Positions 57,339 to 64,000 of a stretch of DNA of 64,000 nucleotides are shown piece after piece. Made by a program: the position numbers and the translations under genes. A model generated the notes under the pieces. It did not search any database. It worked only from the letters and a program-made list of their open reading frames with translations, and was not told the DNA's origin. The stretch lies in the NCBI GenBank assembly GCA_045604965.1, contig JAZUPB010000023.1, positions 1 through 64,000 on the forward strand. The letters are read 5' to 3'. Position 1 is the stretch's first letter; every line of letters begins with the position of its first letter. The DNA comes from JAISGQ01 sp045604965 (GTDB lineage Bacteria > Bacillota > Clostridia > Oscillospirales > Acutalibacteraceae).

Positions 57339-58193
57339 TTACAGGCTCAGATTCATAACAATAGCGTCTTCTGTAGGGGTATTGTAAAATCCTTTTCTGC
57401 GTCCGACCTCAGTAAATCCGAATGACGCATAGAGAGCTTTGGCAGGCTCATTTGATTCCCTAACTTCCAGGGTCAGCTCGGCTATACCGAGTTCCTTTGC
57501 ACTGCTTATGAGTGCATAAACAAGTCTTCGGCCGATGCCGTGCCTGCGAAATTGCGGAAAAACTGCGATGTTGCATATGTTTCCAAGATCTGCGGCATAG
57601 AGCATACCTGCATAGCCTGCAATTTCTTCGCCGCACAGAGCGACAAAAAACTTTGCGGCATCATTCCCGGCCTCAAAGGCAATGCCTTCTTCGCTCCAGG
57701 GGTCAGAAAAGCATATCTGCTCAAGCTCAGCGAGCTTAGATGCGTGTTCCTTTTCAAGTGGAACGATTGTCACATCATCGCAGACGCAGTCAAGAAGTGA
57801 ACATACAGCTGAGTGTATATCATCACGGCACTTTCTGTACACATCAATGCTCTGCCCGTATGGATCATCAATTCCGCTGCCGAGCACTCTTATTTTATCG
57901 CGGTCTATCCCGAGAGCCAAAAGAGTGTTTGCGTGAGAGGCAGTCATACAGACGATGAGATCGGAAGAGTCAGCAAGAGGCTTGCTGAGCATTTTTGAAC
58001 GGTGAGAGCTGAGGTCAAGTCCTATTTCGCGGCACACAGCAACGGAATAATCCGCTGCATTATCTCCCGAGCCCATAAGACCTGCGCTGTCCGTTTCCAT
58101 ATCATAACCGCGAAGCTTGATTTCCTGCCGTGCAATATGCTCCGCCATAGGCGAGCGGCAGGTGTTTCCCGTACACAAAAACAGTATTTTCAT
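57339..58193 (-). CDS. Fusion of low-molecular-weight protein phosphatase and RimI-type acetyltransferase
   Basis: 284 residues. Residues 1-138 are a low-molecular-weight phosphatase: the CX5R loop LFLCTGNTCRSP, a helix TDSAGL, and the general-acid DPYG at about 110. Such enzymes in Firmicutes remove phosphate from Tyr or Arg residues (YwlE type). Residues about 142-284 are a GNAT domain with NIAVFPQFRRHGIGRRLVYAL and ALYASFGFTEVGRRKGFY, typical of RimI, which acetylates the N-terminal Ala of ribosomal protein S18. Both active-site motifs look intact. The order phosphatase-RimI in one chain is unusual. Confidence 0.88.
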   Translation of the reverse strand: MKILFLCTGNTCRSPMAEHIARQEIKLRGYDMETDSAGLMGSGDNAADYSVAVCREIGLDLSSHRSKMLSKPLADSSDLIVCMTASHANTLLALGIDRDKIRVLGSGIDDPYGQSIDVYRKCRDDIHSAVCSLLDCVCDDVTIVPLEKEHASKLAELEQICFSDPWSEEGIAFEAGNDAAKFFVALCGEEIAGYAGMLYAADLGNICNIAVFPQFRRHGIGRRLVYALISSAKELGIAELTLEVRESNEPAKALYASFGFTEVGRRKGFYNTPTEDAIVMNLSL

Positions 58194-58278
58194 AATCAGT
58201 TTCCTTTTGTCAGATCAAAACATTTAAACAGTCTTTACCTCGAATTAGGCAAAGACAAATCACCCCGAAGGGATGATA

Positions 58279-58435
58279 CCGGGAACCCCCGACGAGGGTT
58301 CCCGGCGTAAAACAGTCCACCGGACTGTTTTACTGCCCTCCTGCGTTTTATTTGTATAAGAATTTCGCGCTCTGAGGAGAGCGACTTAAGGGCGCTGCCC
58401 CTAAGAACCCTGCCAAAGGAACAGCGTTCCTTTGG
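58279..58435. repeat. Cluster of extragenic palindromes downstream of polA
   Basis: Five stems in 160 bases: 58279-58305 (CCGGGAACCC/GGGTTCCCGG), 58309-58331 (AAAACAGTCC/GGACTGTTTT), 58368-58383 (CGCTCT/AGAGCG), a weaker one near 58389-58402, and 58413-58435 (CCAAAGGAAC/GTTCCTTTGG). The one nearest polA may act as its terminator. The cluster resembles repeated extragenic palindromes of Oscillospiraceae. Confidence 0.6.
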
Positions 58436-58443
58436 AAACCTGT

Positions 58444-61020
58444 TTATCCCTTGGCGTCGTACCAGGTCCTGCCGATCTTGCCGTCGACCTCCAATTTTAC
58501 AGAGAGGGAAGCGGCAGATTCCATTTCGCTCCTGAGAAGTTCAAGAGCCTTTTCTGCCTCGTTTTCGGGAGCTTCCAGAATAAGCTCGTCGTGAACCTGA
58601 AGGATAAGATGTGTCTCCATATTTTCCGCTTTAAGACGCGCAAATACCTTGACCATAGCAATTTTAATTATATCGGCGGCAGTGCCCTGTATGGGCATAT
58701 TGCGTGCAACTCTTTCGCCGAAGGCTCGCATCATATGATTGGATGAGCTTAATTCGTGCAGATATCTTCTCCTTCCGAAAATAGTCTCGGCATAAAGCTT
58801 TTCCTTTGCGTTTGCGATAAGCTCCTTCATATAGCTGTCGACCCCTGCGTAGGTGTTGAGATAGCCTTTTATATAGGCGCTTGCCTCCGCATTTGAAACT
58901 CCTATATCCTTAGCGAGAGAATAAGCGCCGATGCCGTATACGATACCGAAGTTTACTGCCTTTGCGTGGGAGCGCATAGTGGGAGTGACTTCTTCGAGGG
59001 GGACTCCGAATACCTGTGATGCGGTTATACGGTGAATGTCCTCATTTGAGGCAAAACCGTCGATCATACGCTGATCCTTTGCGCAGTGAGCCAGCACACG
59101 AAGCTCTATCTGACTGTAATCACAGTCGATGAGAACCTTTCCTTCATCTGCTGTAAAGAACCTGCGAAGCTGACTTCCAAGCTCGGTGCGGACGGGGATA
59201 TTCTGCAGATTGGGCTCGGTTGAGCTGATGCGTCCTGTTCGGGTTTCTGTCTGATTGAAGCTTGAGTGAATACGTCCGTCCTCTGCAACGGTTTTCAGGA
59301 GACCGACACAGTAGGTGGAATTAAGCTTGCTCAGTGTGCGGTATTCGAGTATACCGTCAACAGCAGGGTGCTGACCGCGAAGAGATTCAAGCACCTCTGC
59401 ATTGGTGGACCAGCCTGTTTTTGTGCGCTTTCCGCCCTTGAGACCGATCTTGTCAAACAATGCTTCGCCCAGCTGTTTGGGGCTGTTGAGGTTAAATTTA
59501 TATCCAACGGCATCGTAAATACCGTTTTCGAGCTCTGAAATACGCTCGGTGAGAAGTACGCCGAAGGTCTCAATGCCCTTGCTATCTACAGCAAAGCCGC
59601 GCATCTCCATATCTGCAAGAACCTCAGCCAACGGCAGTTCGATATCGTAAAGCAGCTGTTCCTGACGGTTTTCTTCTATTTTGGCAAGCAAAGCCCTGCA
59701 GAGAGCAGGCAGTCTTTCGGCTCTGGCGGCAGTTCTGAGCATCGGCAGAGGAGCGGCAGGCACTTCACTGACATATGCGGCAAGAAGCTCGTCGAGGCCG
59801 TAGTTCTTTTCGGGGTCGAGAAGATAAGCGGCCAGCATAGCGTCCATTCTGACGCCTTTTGTTTCGGGACACACTTTGTAAAGCTGCTTTATATCAAAGG
59901 TGTGTTTTGCGATTTTTTCGTTGTGAAGAATCTCCTCTTTGAAAAGCTCTATATCATCAGAACCGCTGAGCACAGTGACACAGTTGTTCTGCGCGTATGC
60001 TATGCAGGTTATAACGCCGTCCTCTATGTCGGCAATAAAATACATATCTGTATCTTTCTTTGCAGTGTCAAGCCAGTTTTCGGGGGAGAGAAGAACCTTC
60101 TGTGATTCTGTGTTTGCCGCGTCTTTTTTTGCCTGTGCGGCTTCCTTTTTGTCTGCAAGTCCAAGCCGCTCGAGCATTTTGAACATCTCAAGCTTTATGA
60201 GCATTGAACGGGCGGCAGAAACATCCGTCTCTGCTGGGACATAAGACTCGATATCCAGGTCAACAGGAGCATTGAAAACGATCCTGCCAAGCTCACGGCT
60301 GAGATAGGCGCTGTCCTTTCCTTCGATGAGCTTCTTTCTCATACCGTCCTTGATAGATGCATCGTCAACGTTTTTATAGACTTCATCAAGTGTGCCGAAG
60401 CGCTTTATAAGCTCGCCTGCACCTTTCTCCCCGATGCCGGGGACACCGGGGATATTGTCGGAAGTATCGCCCTGAATGGCTTTTATATCTATAAGCTGTT
60501 TTGGAGTTACGCCGTATGTTTCCATTATGGTGTTTTCGTCGTAGGTAGCGGCTTCGGGGTGACCGCCCTTGGTAGAGAGCATACGCACTGTTACACCGTT
60601 TCCGATAAGCTGGAAGGAATCGCGGTCACCTGTTGCTATGACACAGGTGTTGCCTGTTTCTCTGCATCGGGCTGCGAGAGTGCCGAGAATATCATCAGCC
60701 TCAAATCCTTCAGCAGTAAGAAGCTTATAGCCGAGAGCAGACAGAAGGTCCTTAAGAGGCTGCATCTGAAGAAAAAGCTCTTCAGGCATTCCCTTGCGCT
60801 TTGCTTTGTAGCCGTCGTATGCCTTGTGGCGGAAGGTGGGAGCCTTGACATCAAAGGCGACAGCCACGCAGTCAGGCTCAACGTCGTCCAGCATCTTGAG
60901 GAACATACTCATAAAGCCGTGAATGGCATTTGTGGGCTGTCCGTCCTTGGTAGTCAGCGGACGAATTCCGTAAAACGCGCGGTTTATTATGCTGTTGCCG
61001 TCGAGAGCAAGTAGTTTCAT
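58444..61020 (-). CDS. polA: DNA polymerase I
   Basis: 858 residues. N-terminal 5' nuclease domain (LLALDGNSIINRAFYGI and GFEADDILGT, DNIPGVPGIGEKGA), then a 3'-5' exonuclease-like domain about 310-470 in which the usual DxE motif is not visible (YFIADIED instead), so proofreading is probably absent. The polymerase domain has motif A DYSQIELRVLAH, motif B RSHAKAVNFGIVYGIGAYSL and motif C VHDELILE. The length fits Firmicute PolA. It fills repair and Okazaki gaps. An SDR gene lies 14 bases upstream on the same strand. Confidence 0.96.
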   Translation of the reverse strand: MKLLALDGNSIINRAFYGIRPLTTKDGQPTNAIHGFMSMFLKMLDDVEPDCVAVAFDVKAPTFRHKAYDGYKAKRKGMPEELFLQMQPLKDLLSALGYKLLTAEGFEADDILGTLAARCRETGNTCVIATGDRDSFQLIGNGVTVRMLSTKGGHPEAATYDENTIMETYGVTPKQLIDIKAIQGDTSDNIPGVPGIGEKGAGELIKRFGTLDEVYKNVDDASIKDGMRKKLIEGKDSAYLSRELGRIVFNAPVDLDIESYVPAETDVSAARSMLIKLEMFKMLERLGLADKKEAAQAKKDAANTESQKVLLSPENWLDTAKKDTDMYFIADIEDGVITCIAYAQNNCVTVLSGSDDIELFKEEILHNEKIAKHTFDIKQLYKVCPETKGVRMDAMLAAYLLDPEKNYGLDELLAAYVSEVPAAPLPMLRTAARAERLPALCRALLAKIEENRQEQLLYDIELPLAEVLADMEMRGFAVDSKGIETFGVLLTERISELENGIYDAVGYKFNLNSPKQLGEALFDKIGLKGGKRTKTGWSTNAEVLESLRGQHPAVDGILEYRTLSKLNSTYCVGLLKTVAEDGRIHSSFNQTETRTGRISSTEPNLQNIPVRTELGSQLRRFFTADEGKVLIDCDYSQIELRVLAHCAKDQRMIDGFASNEDIHRITASQVFGVPLEEVTPTMRSHAKAVNFGIVYGIGAYSLAKDIGVSNAEASAYIKGYLNTYAGVDSYMKELIANAKEKLYAETIFGRRRYLHELSSSNHMMRAFGERVARNMPIQGTAADIIKIAMVKVFARLKAENMETHLILQVHDELILEAPENEAEKALELLRSEMESAASLSVKLEVDGKIGRTWYDAKG

Positions 61021-61034
61021 TTTATATCAATCCT

Positions 61035-61829
61035 TTATTTTATAAGGGTTTTTATCGCAAAAACCTGTATTCGGGTGGGCATTGCGCTGTAGAGCTTAAG
61101 CAGAAAGCTTGCGTTTTTGGTGTATACATATTTCGGATGTCTGCTGGAAAAAGCCCGCCAGACAAGTTTTGCAAGCTTTTTGGGAGGCAGAGCCTTTACG
61201 GTTACCTTGTCCATTATTCCCTTGAACTTCTCGGAATTTGCCTTGTAAAGCTCAGTTTTTTGGCAAAGCGCGCGCATAGAGACATCGGAAGCGCCGATCA
61301 TATCGGTTGCGAAAGCACCGGGACGAATTACTATAACGGGAATATCAAGAAGTGAAAGCTCTATTCTCAGCGACTGAGCGTAGCAGTCAAGAGCTGTTTT
61401 GGAAAGAGAATAAATGCCGTTGAAGGGCAGAGGGTCGAGGGGGGCGAGCTCGCTGGTGGCAATTATTACTCTGCCGCCATTGTGCAGCAGGGGAAGAAAT
61501 TGCTTGTTTATGCGGTAGACGCCGAGAAGATTGATGTCAAGAATCTTCTTGAAATCTTCTTCTTCCATTTCTGCATAGGAATCCATTCTGTATATGCCTG
61601 CAAAATGGATCACCGCATCGAGACTTTCAGTCTGAGCACTTACAGCATCAAATACACACCGAACACTTTCACTGTCTCTGACATCGATGGAAAGCGGTAC
61701 GATGTTTTCGCCGCTGTAGTCAAAATCGAGTATGTCGCAGGAGAAAACGCGCACACCTTTTGCGGCAAAAAACTCCGTAACAGCGCGGCCCAGACCTTTT
61801 GCGCCGCCTGTGATCAAAATATTTTTCAT
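61035..61829 (-). CDS. Short-chain dehydrogenase/reductase
   Basis: 264 residues. NAD(P)-binding TGGAKGLGRA and the acidic DILDFDY following the second strand suggest NAD preference. The catalytic Tyr and Lys are in GIYSLSKTALDCYAQSLR. A C-terminal extension with hydrophobic and basic residues (LLKLYSAMPTRIQVFAIKTLIK) may attach to membranes. The substrate is unknown. It lies 14 bases ahead of polA on the same strand, giving a likely two-gene unit. Confidence 0.9.
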   Translation of the reverse strand: MKNILITGGAKGLGRAVTEFFAAKGVRVFSCDILDFDYSGENIVPLSIDVRDSESVRCVFDAVSAQTESLDAVIHFAGIYRMDSYAEMEEEDFKKILDINLLGVYRINKQFLPLLHNGGRVIIATSELAPLDPLPFNGIYSLSKTALDCYAQSLRIELSLLDIPVIVIRPGAFATDMIGASDVSMRALCQKTELYKANSEKFKGIMDKVTVKALPPKKLAKLVWRAFSSRHPKYVYTKNASFLLKLYSAMPTRIQVFAIKTLIK

Positions 61830-61923
61830 CCCTGCACACCTCTCTTATGATATTAACTATATTATTCTAACATAATACGCCCCAAACAGCAAGAAAAAGA
61901 ACAGTTGTTTTGAGTAAGAACTG

Positions 61924-61953
61924 CCGTTCGTCCCAAAAATTATACCATCCGTC
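61924..61953 (+). promoter_or_regulatory. Putative LytTR binding sites (direct repeats)
   Basis: CCGTTCGTC (61924-61932) and CCATCCGTC (61945-61953) are 21 bases apart, two helical turns, and end 10 bases before the -35. This is the layout of LytTR-type activator sites. Confidence 0.55.
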
Positions 61954-61963
61954 GAAAAAACCT

Positions 61964-61991
61964 TTGAATTCTGTGAGGCTTACGTTAAAAT
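61964..61991 (+). promoter_or_regulatory. Promoter for the LytTR-DUF3021-ABC operon
   Basis: TTGAAT (61964-61969), 16 bases, TAAAAT (61986-61991), about 20 bases before GTG 62012. Confidence 0.65.
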
Positions 61992-62011
61992 AACATCGTG
62001 AGGTGAACACA

Positions 62012-62461
62012 GTGAAAATTGAGATCTCAATAGAAAACGAACTGAAAGAACGCAGAGTTGTGATACATACTGAAGAAGTGGACAGTGAAATAACCGACCT
62101 TATCGAGCGGATAAAGGGAAGTGCAAAAGAGCGCAGTGATTCTCTGAACGCCTTTGATGACGGCGGAGCGCTGTTTGTTAGCCCTGACGAAATAATCCGA
62201 ATCTACTCTCAGGACAAAAAAGTCTTTGCCGAAACCGCAGAAGGTACGTTTACTCTGAAGGCGCGGCTTTACGAGCTTGAGGAAGTCCTTGACGGACGTG
62301 TATTTATGAGGATATCCAATTCGGAGATAATAAATCTCCGTCAGGTAAGGCGCATGGACACTTCGCTTACAGGAACCATATGCGTAAGTATGAAAAACGG
62401 CACACAGACCTACGCTTCGCGAAGATATGTGGCGCTTATCCGCAAAATGCTGGACATATAG
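62012..62461 (+). CDS. LytTR-domain DNA-binding regulator
   Basis: 149 residues from GTG 62012 (GTGAGGTG upstream; GTG 62003 is an alternative). The C-terminal half is a LytTR domain: EIIRIYSQDKKVFAETAEG, VFMRISNSEIINLRQVRRM and YASRRYVALIRKML. There is no receiver domain, as usual for LytTR regulators paired with a DUF3021 membrane protein. These pairs control adjacent ABC transporters and their own promoter; direct repeats upstream (61924-61953) are candidate sites. The DUF3021 gene starts 12 bases downstream. Confidence 0.9.
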   Translation: MKIEISIENELKERRVVIHTEEVDSEITDLIERIKGSAKERSDSLNAFDDGGALFVSPDEIIRIYSQDKKVFAETAEGTFTLKARLYELEEVLDGRVFMRISNSEIINLRQVRRMDTSLTGTICVSMKNGTQTYASRRYVALIRKMLDI

Positions 62462-62473
62462 GAGGGAGTAAAA

Positions 62474-62965
62474 ATGAAAAACAAACACATACTTTTAAGA
62501 TTTATAATAGGCTTTGCCTGCGGAGTACTGCAGGGAGCTATGGTAATGTTCTTTATCTCTCTCGGTGTCAACGGTATAAATGGCGAGTACATACCCGTAC
62601 TGCCATCAACCGTCGAGATGTTCGGCTCAGAAAATATTGCGGTAACAGCTCAGACGGTTCTGACAGGATTGCTTGGCACAGCCTATGCGATGGCATCACT
62701 TGTCTACGAAAACCCAAGATGGAGCTTTCTGAAACAGTCTTTGCTGCAGTTTCTCGTAACTTTCCCATGTATACTCGTTGTTTCAAGGGTCTGTTGGGTG
62801 CCTGTGGAGATAGAGGGATATATTTCCCTTGCTTGCAGCGTGTTTGCAGGGTACATCATTAATTTCATTGTTCAGCTCAATATTGCAAAAAACAATGTCC
62901 GTGAAATAAACGATAAAATGGAGAAATACGTAAAGAGTCTGGAGGATAACGATGACCGCAATTAA
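62474..62965 (+). CDS. DUF3021-family membrane protein, LytTR partner
   Basis: 163 residues with four membrane helices (about 8-30, 55-78, 90-108, 115-135) and a charged C-terminal tail. Family identity is read from size, topology and pairing with a stand-alone LytTR regulator. The membrane protein is thought to hold the regulator inactive until an inducing signal arrives. It overlaps the ABC ATPase gene by 14 bases, supporting one operon. Confidence 0.85.
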   Translation: MKNKHILLRFIIGFACGVLQGAMVMFFISLGVNGINGEYIPVLPSTVEMFGSENIAVTAQTVLTGLLGTAYAMASLVYENPRWSFLKQSLLQFLVTFPCILVVSRVCWVPVEIEGYISLACSVFAGYIINFIVQLNIAKNNVREINDKMEKYVKSLEDNDDRN

Positions 62966-63674
62966 AACAGAAAAACTTATAAAGAAATACAAGAACAAGA
63001 CAGCCGTTGACGGCTTGTCGCTGGAAATAAAGAAAGGCGAGCTGTTTTCGCTCCTCGGAGTAAACGGAGCAGGAAAGACCACCACAATAAAAATGCTCTC
63101 CTGCCTGAGCAAGCCCACCTCGGGAGATGCTTTTCTGCTGGGTGACAGCATTGTTTCCGAACCGGAAAAGGTGAAAGCAAAAACAAATATTTCCCCGCAG
63201 GAGACAGCAGTGGCAAAAAATCTGTCTGTGTTTGACAATCTTGTTTTTATGGCACAGATTTACGGAACAAGCAAGAAAGAAGCAAGAGAAAAAGCGGAGG
63301 AACTGATCGAACGTTTTTGCCTGACAGAGGTGAAAAAGAGCAAAGCAAAGACTCTTTCAGGCGGTATGCAGAGAAGACTTTCCATAGCAATGGCGCTTAT
63401 CTCTTCCCCCGAAATACTTTTTCTTGACGAGCCGACATTGGGACTGGACGTTCTCGCACGTCGTGAGCTATGGGGAATAATCCGCAGTCTTCACGGTGAA
63501 GTGACGGTCATTCTGACAACTCATTATATGGAGGAAGCGGAGGAGCTGTCTGACAGAATAGCTGTAATGCAGAACGGAAAGCTCAAAGCTGTCGGTACGG
63601 CAAGCGAGCTTATCGAAAAAACAGGGGCAAAGAATTTTGAAGATGCATTTGTGGCTCTTGTTTCGGAGGTGTAA
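62952..63674 (+). CDS. ABC transporter ATP-binding protein
   Basis: 240 residues. Walker A GVNGAGKTTTIKML, signature LSGGMQRRLSIAMAL, Walker B ILFLDEPTLGLD and the H-loop in TTHYMEE are all present. The sequence type (single ATPase with ABC-2 permease) is that of drug or antimicrobial-peptide exporters of the CcmA/DrrA class. It is followed after 2 bases by the permease gene, and the regulator pair upstream probably induces it. Confidence 0.95.
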   Translation: MTAIKTEKLIKKYKNKTAVDGLSLEIKKGELFSLLGVNGAGKTTTIKMLSCLSKPTSGDAFLLGDSIVSEPEKVKAKTNISPQETAVAKNLSVFDNLVFMAQIYGTSKKEAREKAEELIERFCLTEVKKSKAKTLSGGMQRRLSIAMALISSPEILFLDEPTLGLDVLARRELWGIIRSLHGEVTVILTTHYMEEAEELSDRIAVMQNGKLKAVGTASELIEKTGAKNFEDAFVALVSEV

Positions 63675-63676
63675 AA

Positions 63677-64000
63677 ATGAGAATGCTGACTTTTGCAAAA
63701 AGAAACTTAAAAGAAATGCTCCGCTCGCCGCTGAGCATAGTTTTAGGGCTGGGTTTCCCAATTGTGATGCTTATATTTCTGTCGGTGCTCAATAAGTCCA
63801 TAGCTGCTCCCGTTGATATGTTCAACATAAAGACACTAACACCGGGCATAGCAGTGTTCAGCTTTACCTTTACCACTCTTTTCGTAGGACTGCTCATAGC
63901 TCAGGACAGAGGAAGCTCATTCCTCACAAGGCTTTATTCCTCACCTATGAAAGCAGGAGACTTCATTCTCGGTTATATGCTGCCGATGCTTCCGCTGACA
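63677..64000 (+). CDS. ABC-2 type permease (3' end outside window)
   Basis: 108 residues are visible from ATG 63677 (GGAGG upstream) and the frame is open at the window edge. The start MRMLTFAKRNLKEMLRSPLS and a membrane helix at about 19-40, then an extracellular loop and the second helix (VFSFTFTTLFVGLLIAQDRG), with RLYSSPMKAGDFILGY after it, match ABC-2 export permeases. It pairs with the ATPase upstream. Confidence 0.88.
   Translation, partial: MRMLTFAKRNLKEMLRSPLSIVLGLGFPIVMLIFLSVLNKSIAAPVDMFNIKTLTPGIAVFSFTFTTLFVGLLIAQDRGSSFLTRLYSSPMKAGDFILGYMLPMLPLT

Overview
This window looks like a chromosomal segment of an anaerobic, low-to-mid GC Clostridia member, most likely Oscillospiraceae/Ruminococcaceae and Ruminococcus-like. 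The reasons are the strong GGAGG ribosome-binding sites, Firmicute-type promoters and LexA boxes (GAAC-N4-GTTC), BspA-type leucine-rich surface proteins, Thr/Ser-rich surface linkers, and a complete fermentative route to succinate. No integrase, transposase, CRISPR array or rRNA is visible. Both ends cut through genes: a sigma factor on the left and an ABC permease on the right.

Layout. 1-7.7 kb: sigma factor with a membrane partner, then hypothetical membrane proteins, a lipoprotein with a zinc-protease motif and an HTH regulator. 7.7-21.1 kb: a long + strand operon with an LDH/MDH-family dehydrogenase (Arg at the specificity position, so probably malate dehydrogenase), fumarase, HdrB-HdrC-HdrA, MvhD/FlxD, two Flx-like 4Fe-4S proteins, an FAD/NAD subunit, a soluble fumarate reductase pair and an ATP-type PEP carboxykinase fused in frame to a PQ-loop membrane domain. 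21.1-23.9 kb: CadA/CadC metal efflux with two operators. 24-30.3 kb: envelope genes (M23 peptidase, L,D-transpeptidase, MBOAT O-acyltransferase with a DHHW partner). 30.4-35 kb: SbcCD and a methyltransferase. 35-37.2 kb: a metalloprotein, a HAD hydrolase, a four-helix-bundle protein and a five-tRNA operon (Gly-Arg-His-Gln-Lys). 37.2-45.1 kb: surface and membrane proteins, an MFS-like protein fused to a LuxR HTH, a CPBP protease and TadA. 45.3-49.6 kb: LexA with an uncharacterised partner, then a phage-switch-like module (S24-like repressor without catalytic residues, tiny Zn-ribbon protein, sigma-like HTH protein) with a LexA-type palindrome. 49.6-61.8 kb, mostly - strand: transporter, acetyltransferase, RuvB and RuvAC separated by two YwaF paralogues, a phosphatase-RimI fusion, PolA and an SDR. 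61.9-64 kb: LytTR regulator, DUF3021 and ABC transporter.

How it works together. The most notable unit is the 13 kb operon. Carboxylation of PEP (PckA), reduction of oxaloacetate, dehydration of malate and reduction of fumarate would run to succinate. The fumarate reductase has no membrane anchor and sits next to a complete HdrABC-FlxABCD-like set, a flavin-based electron-bifurcating type of complex. This suggests a cytosolic NADH/ferredoxin-coupled fumarate reductase instead of a quinol-linked one. That coupling is inferred from gene context and motifs and is not proven by the sequence.
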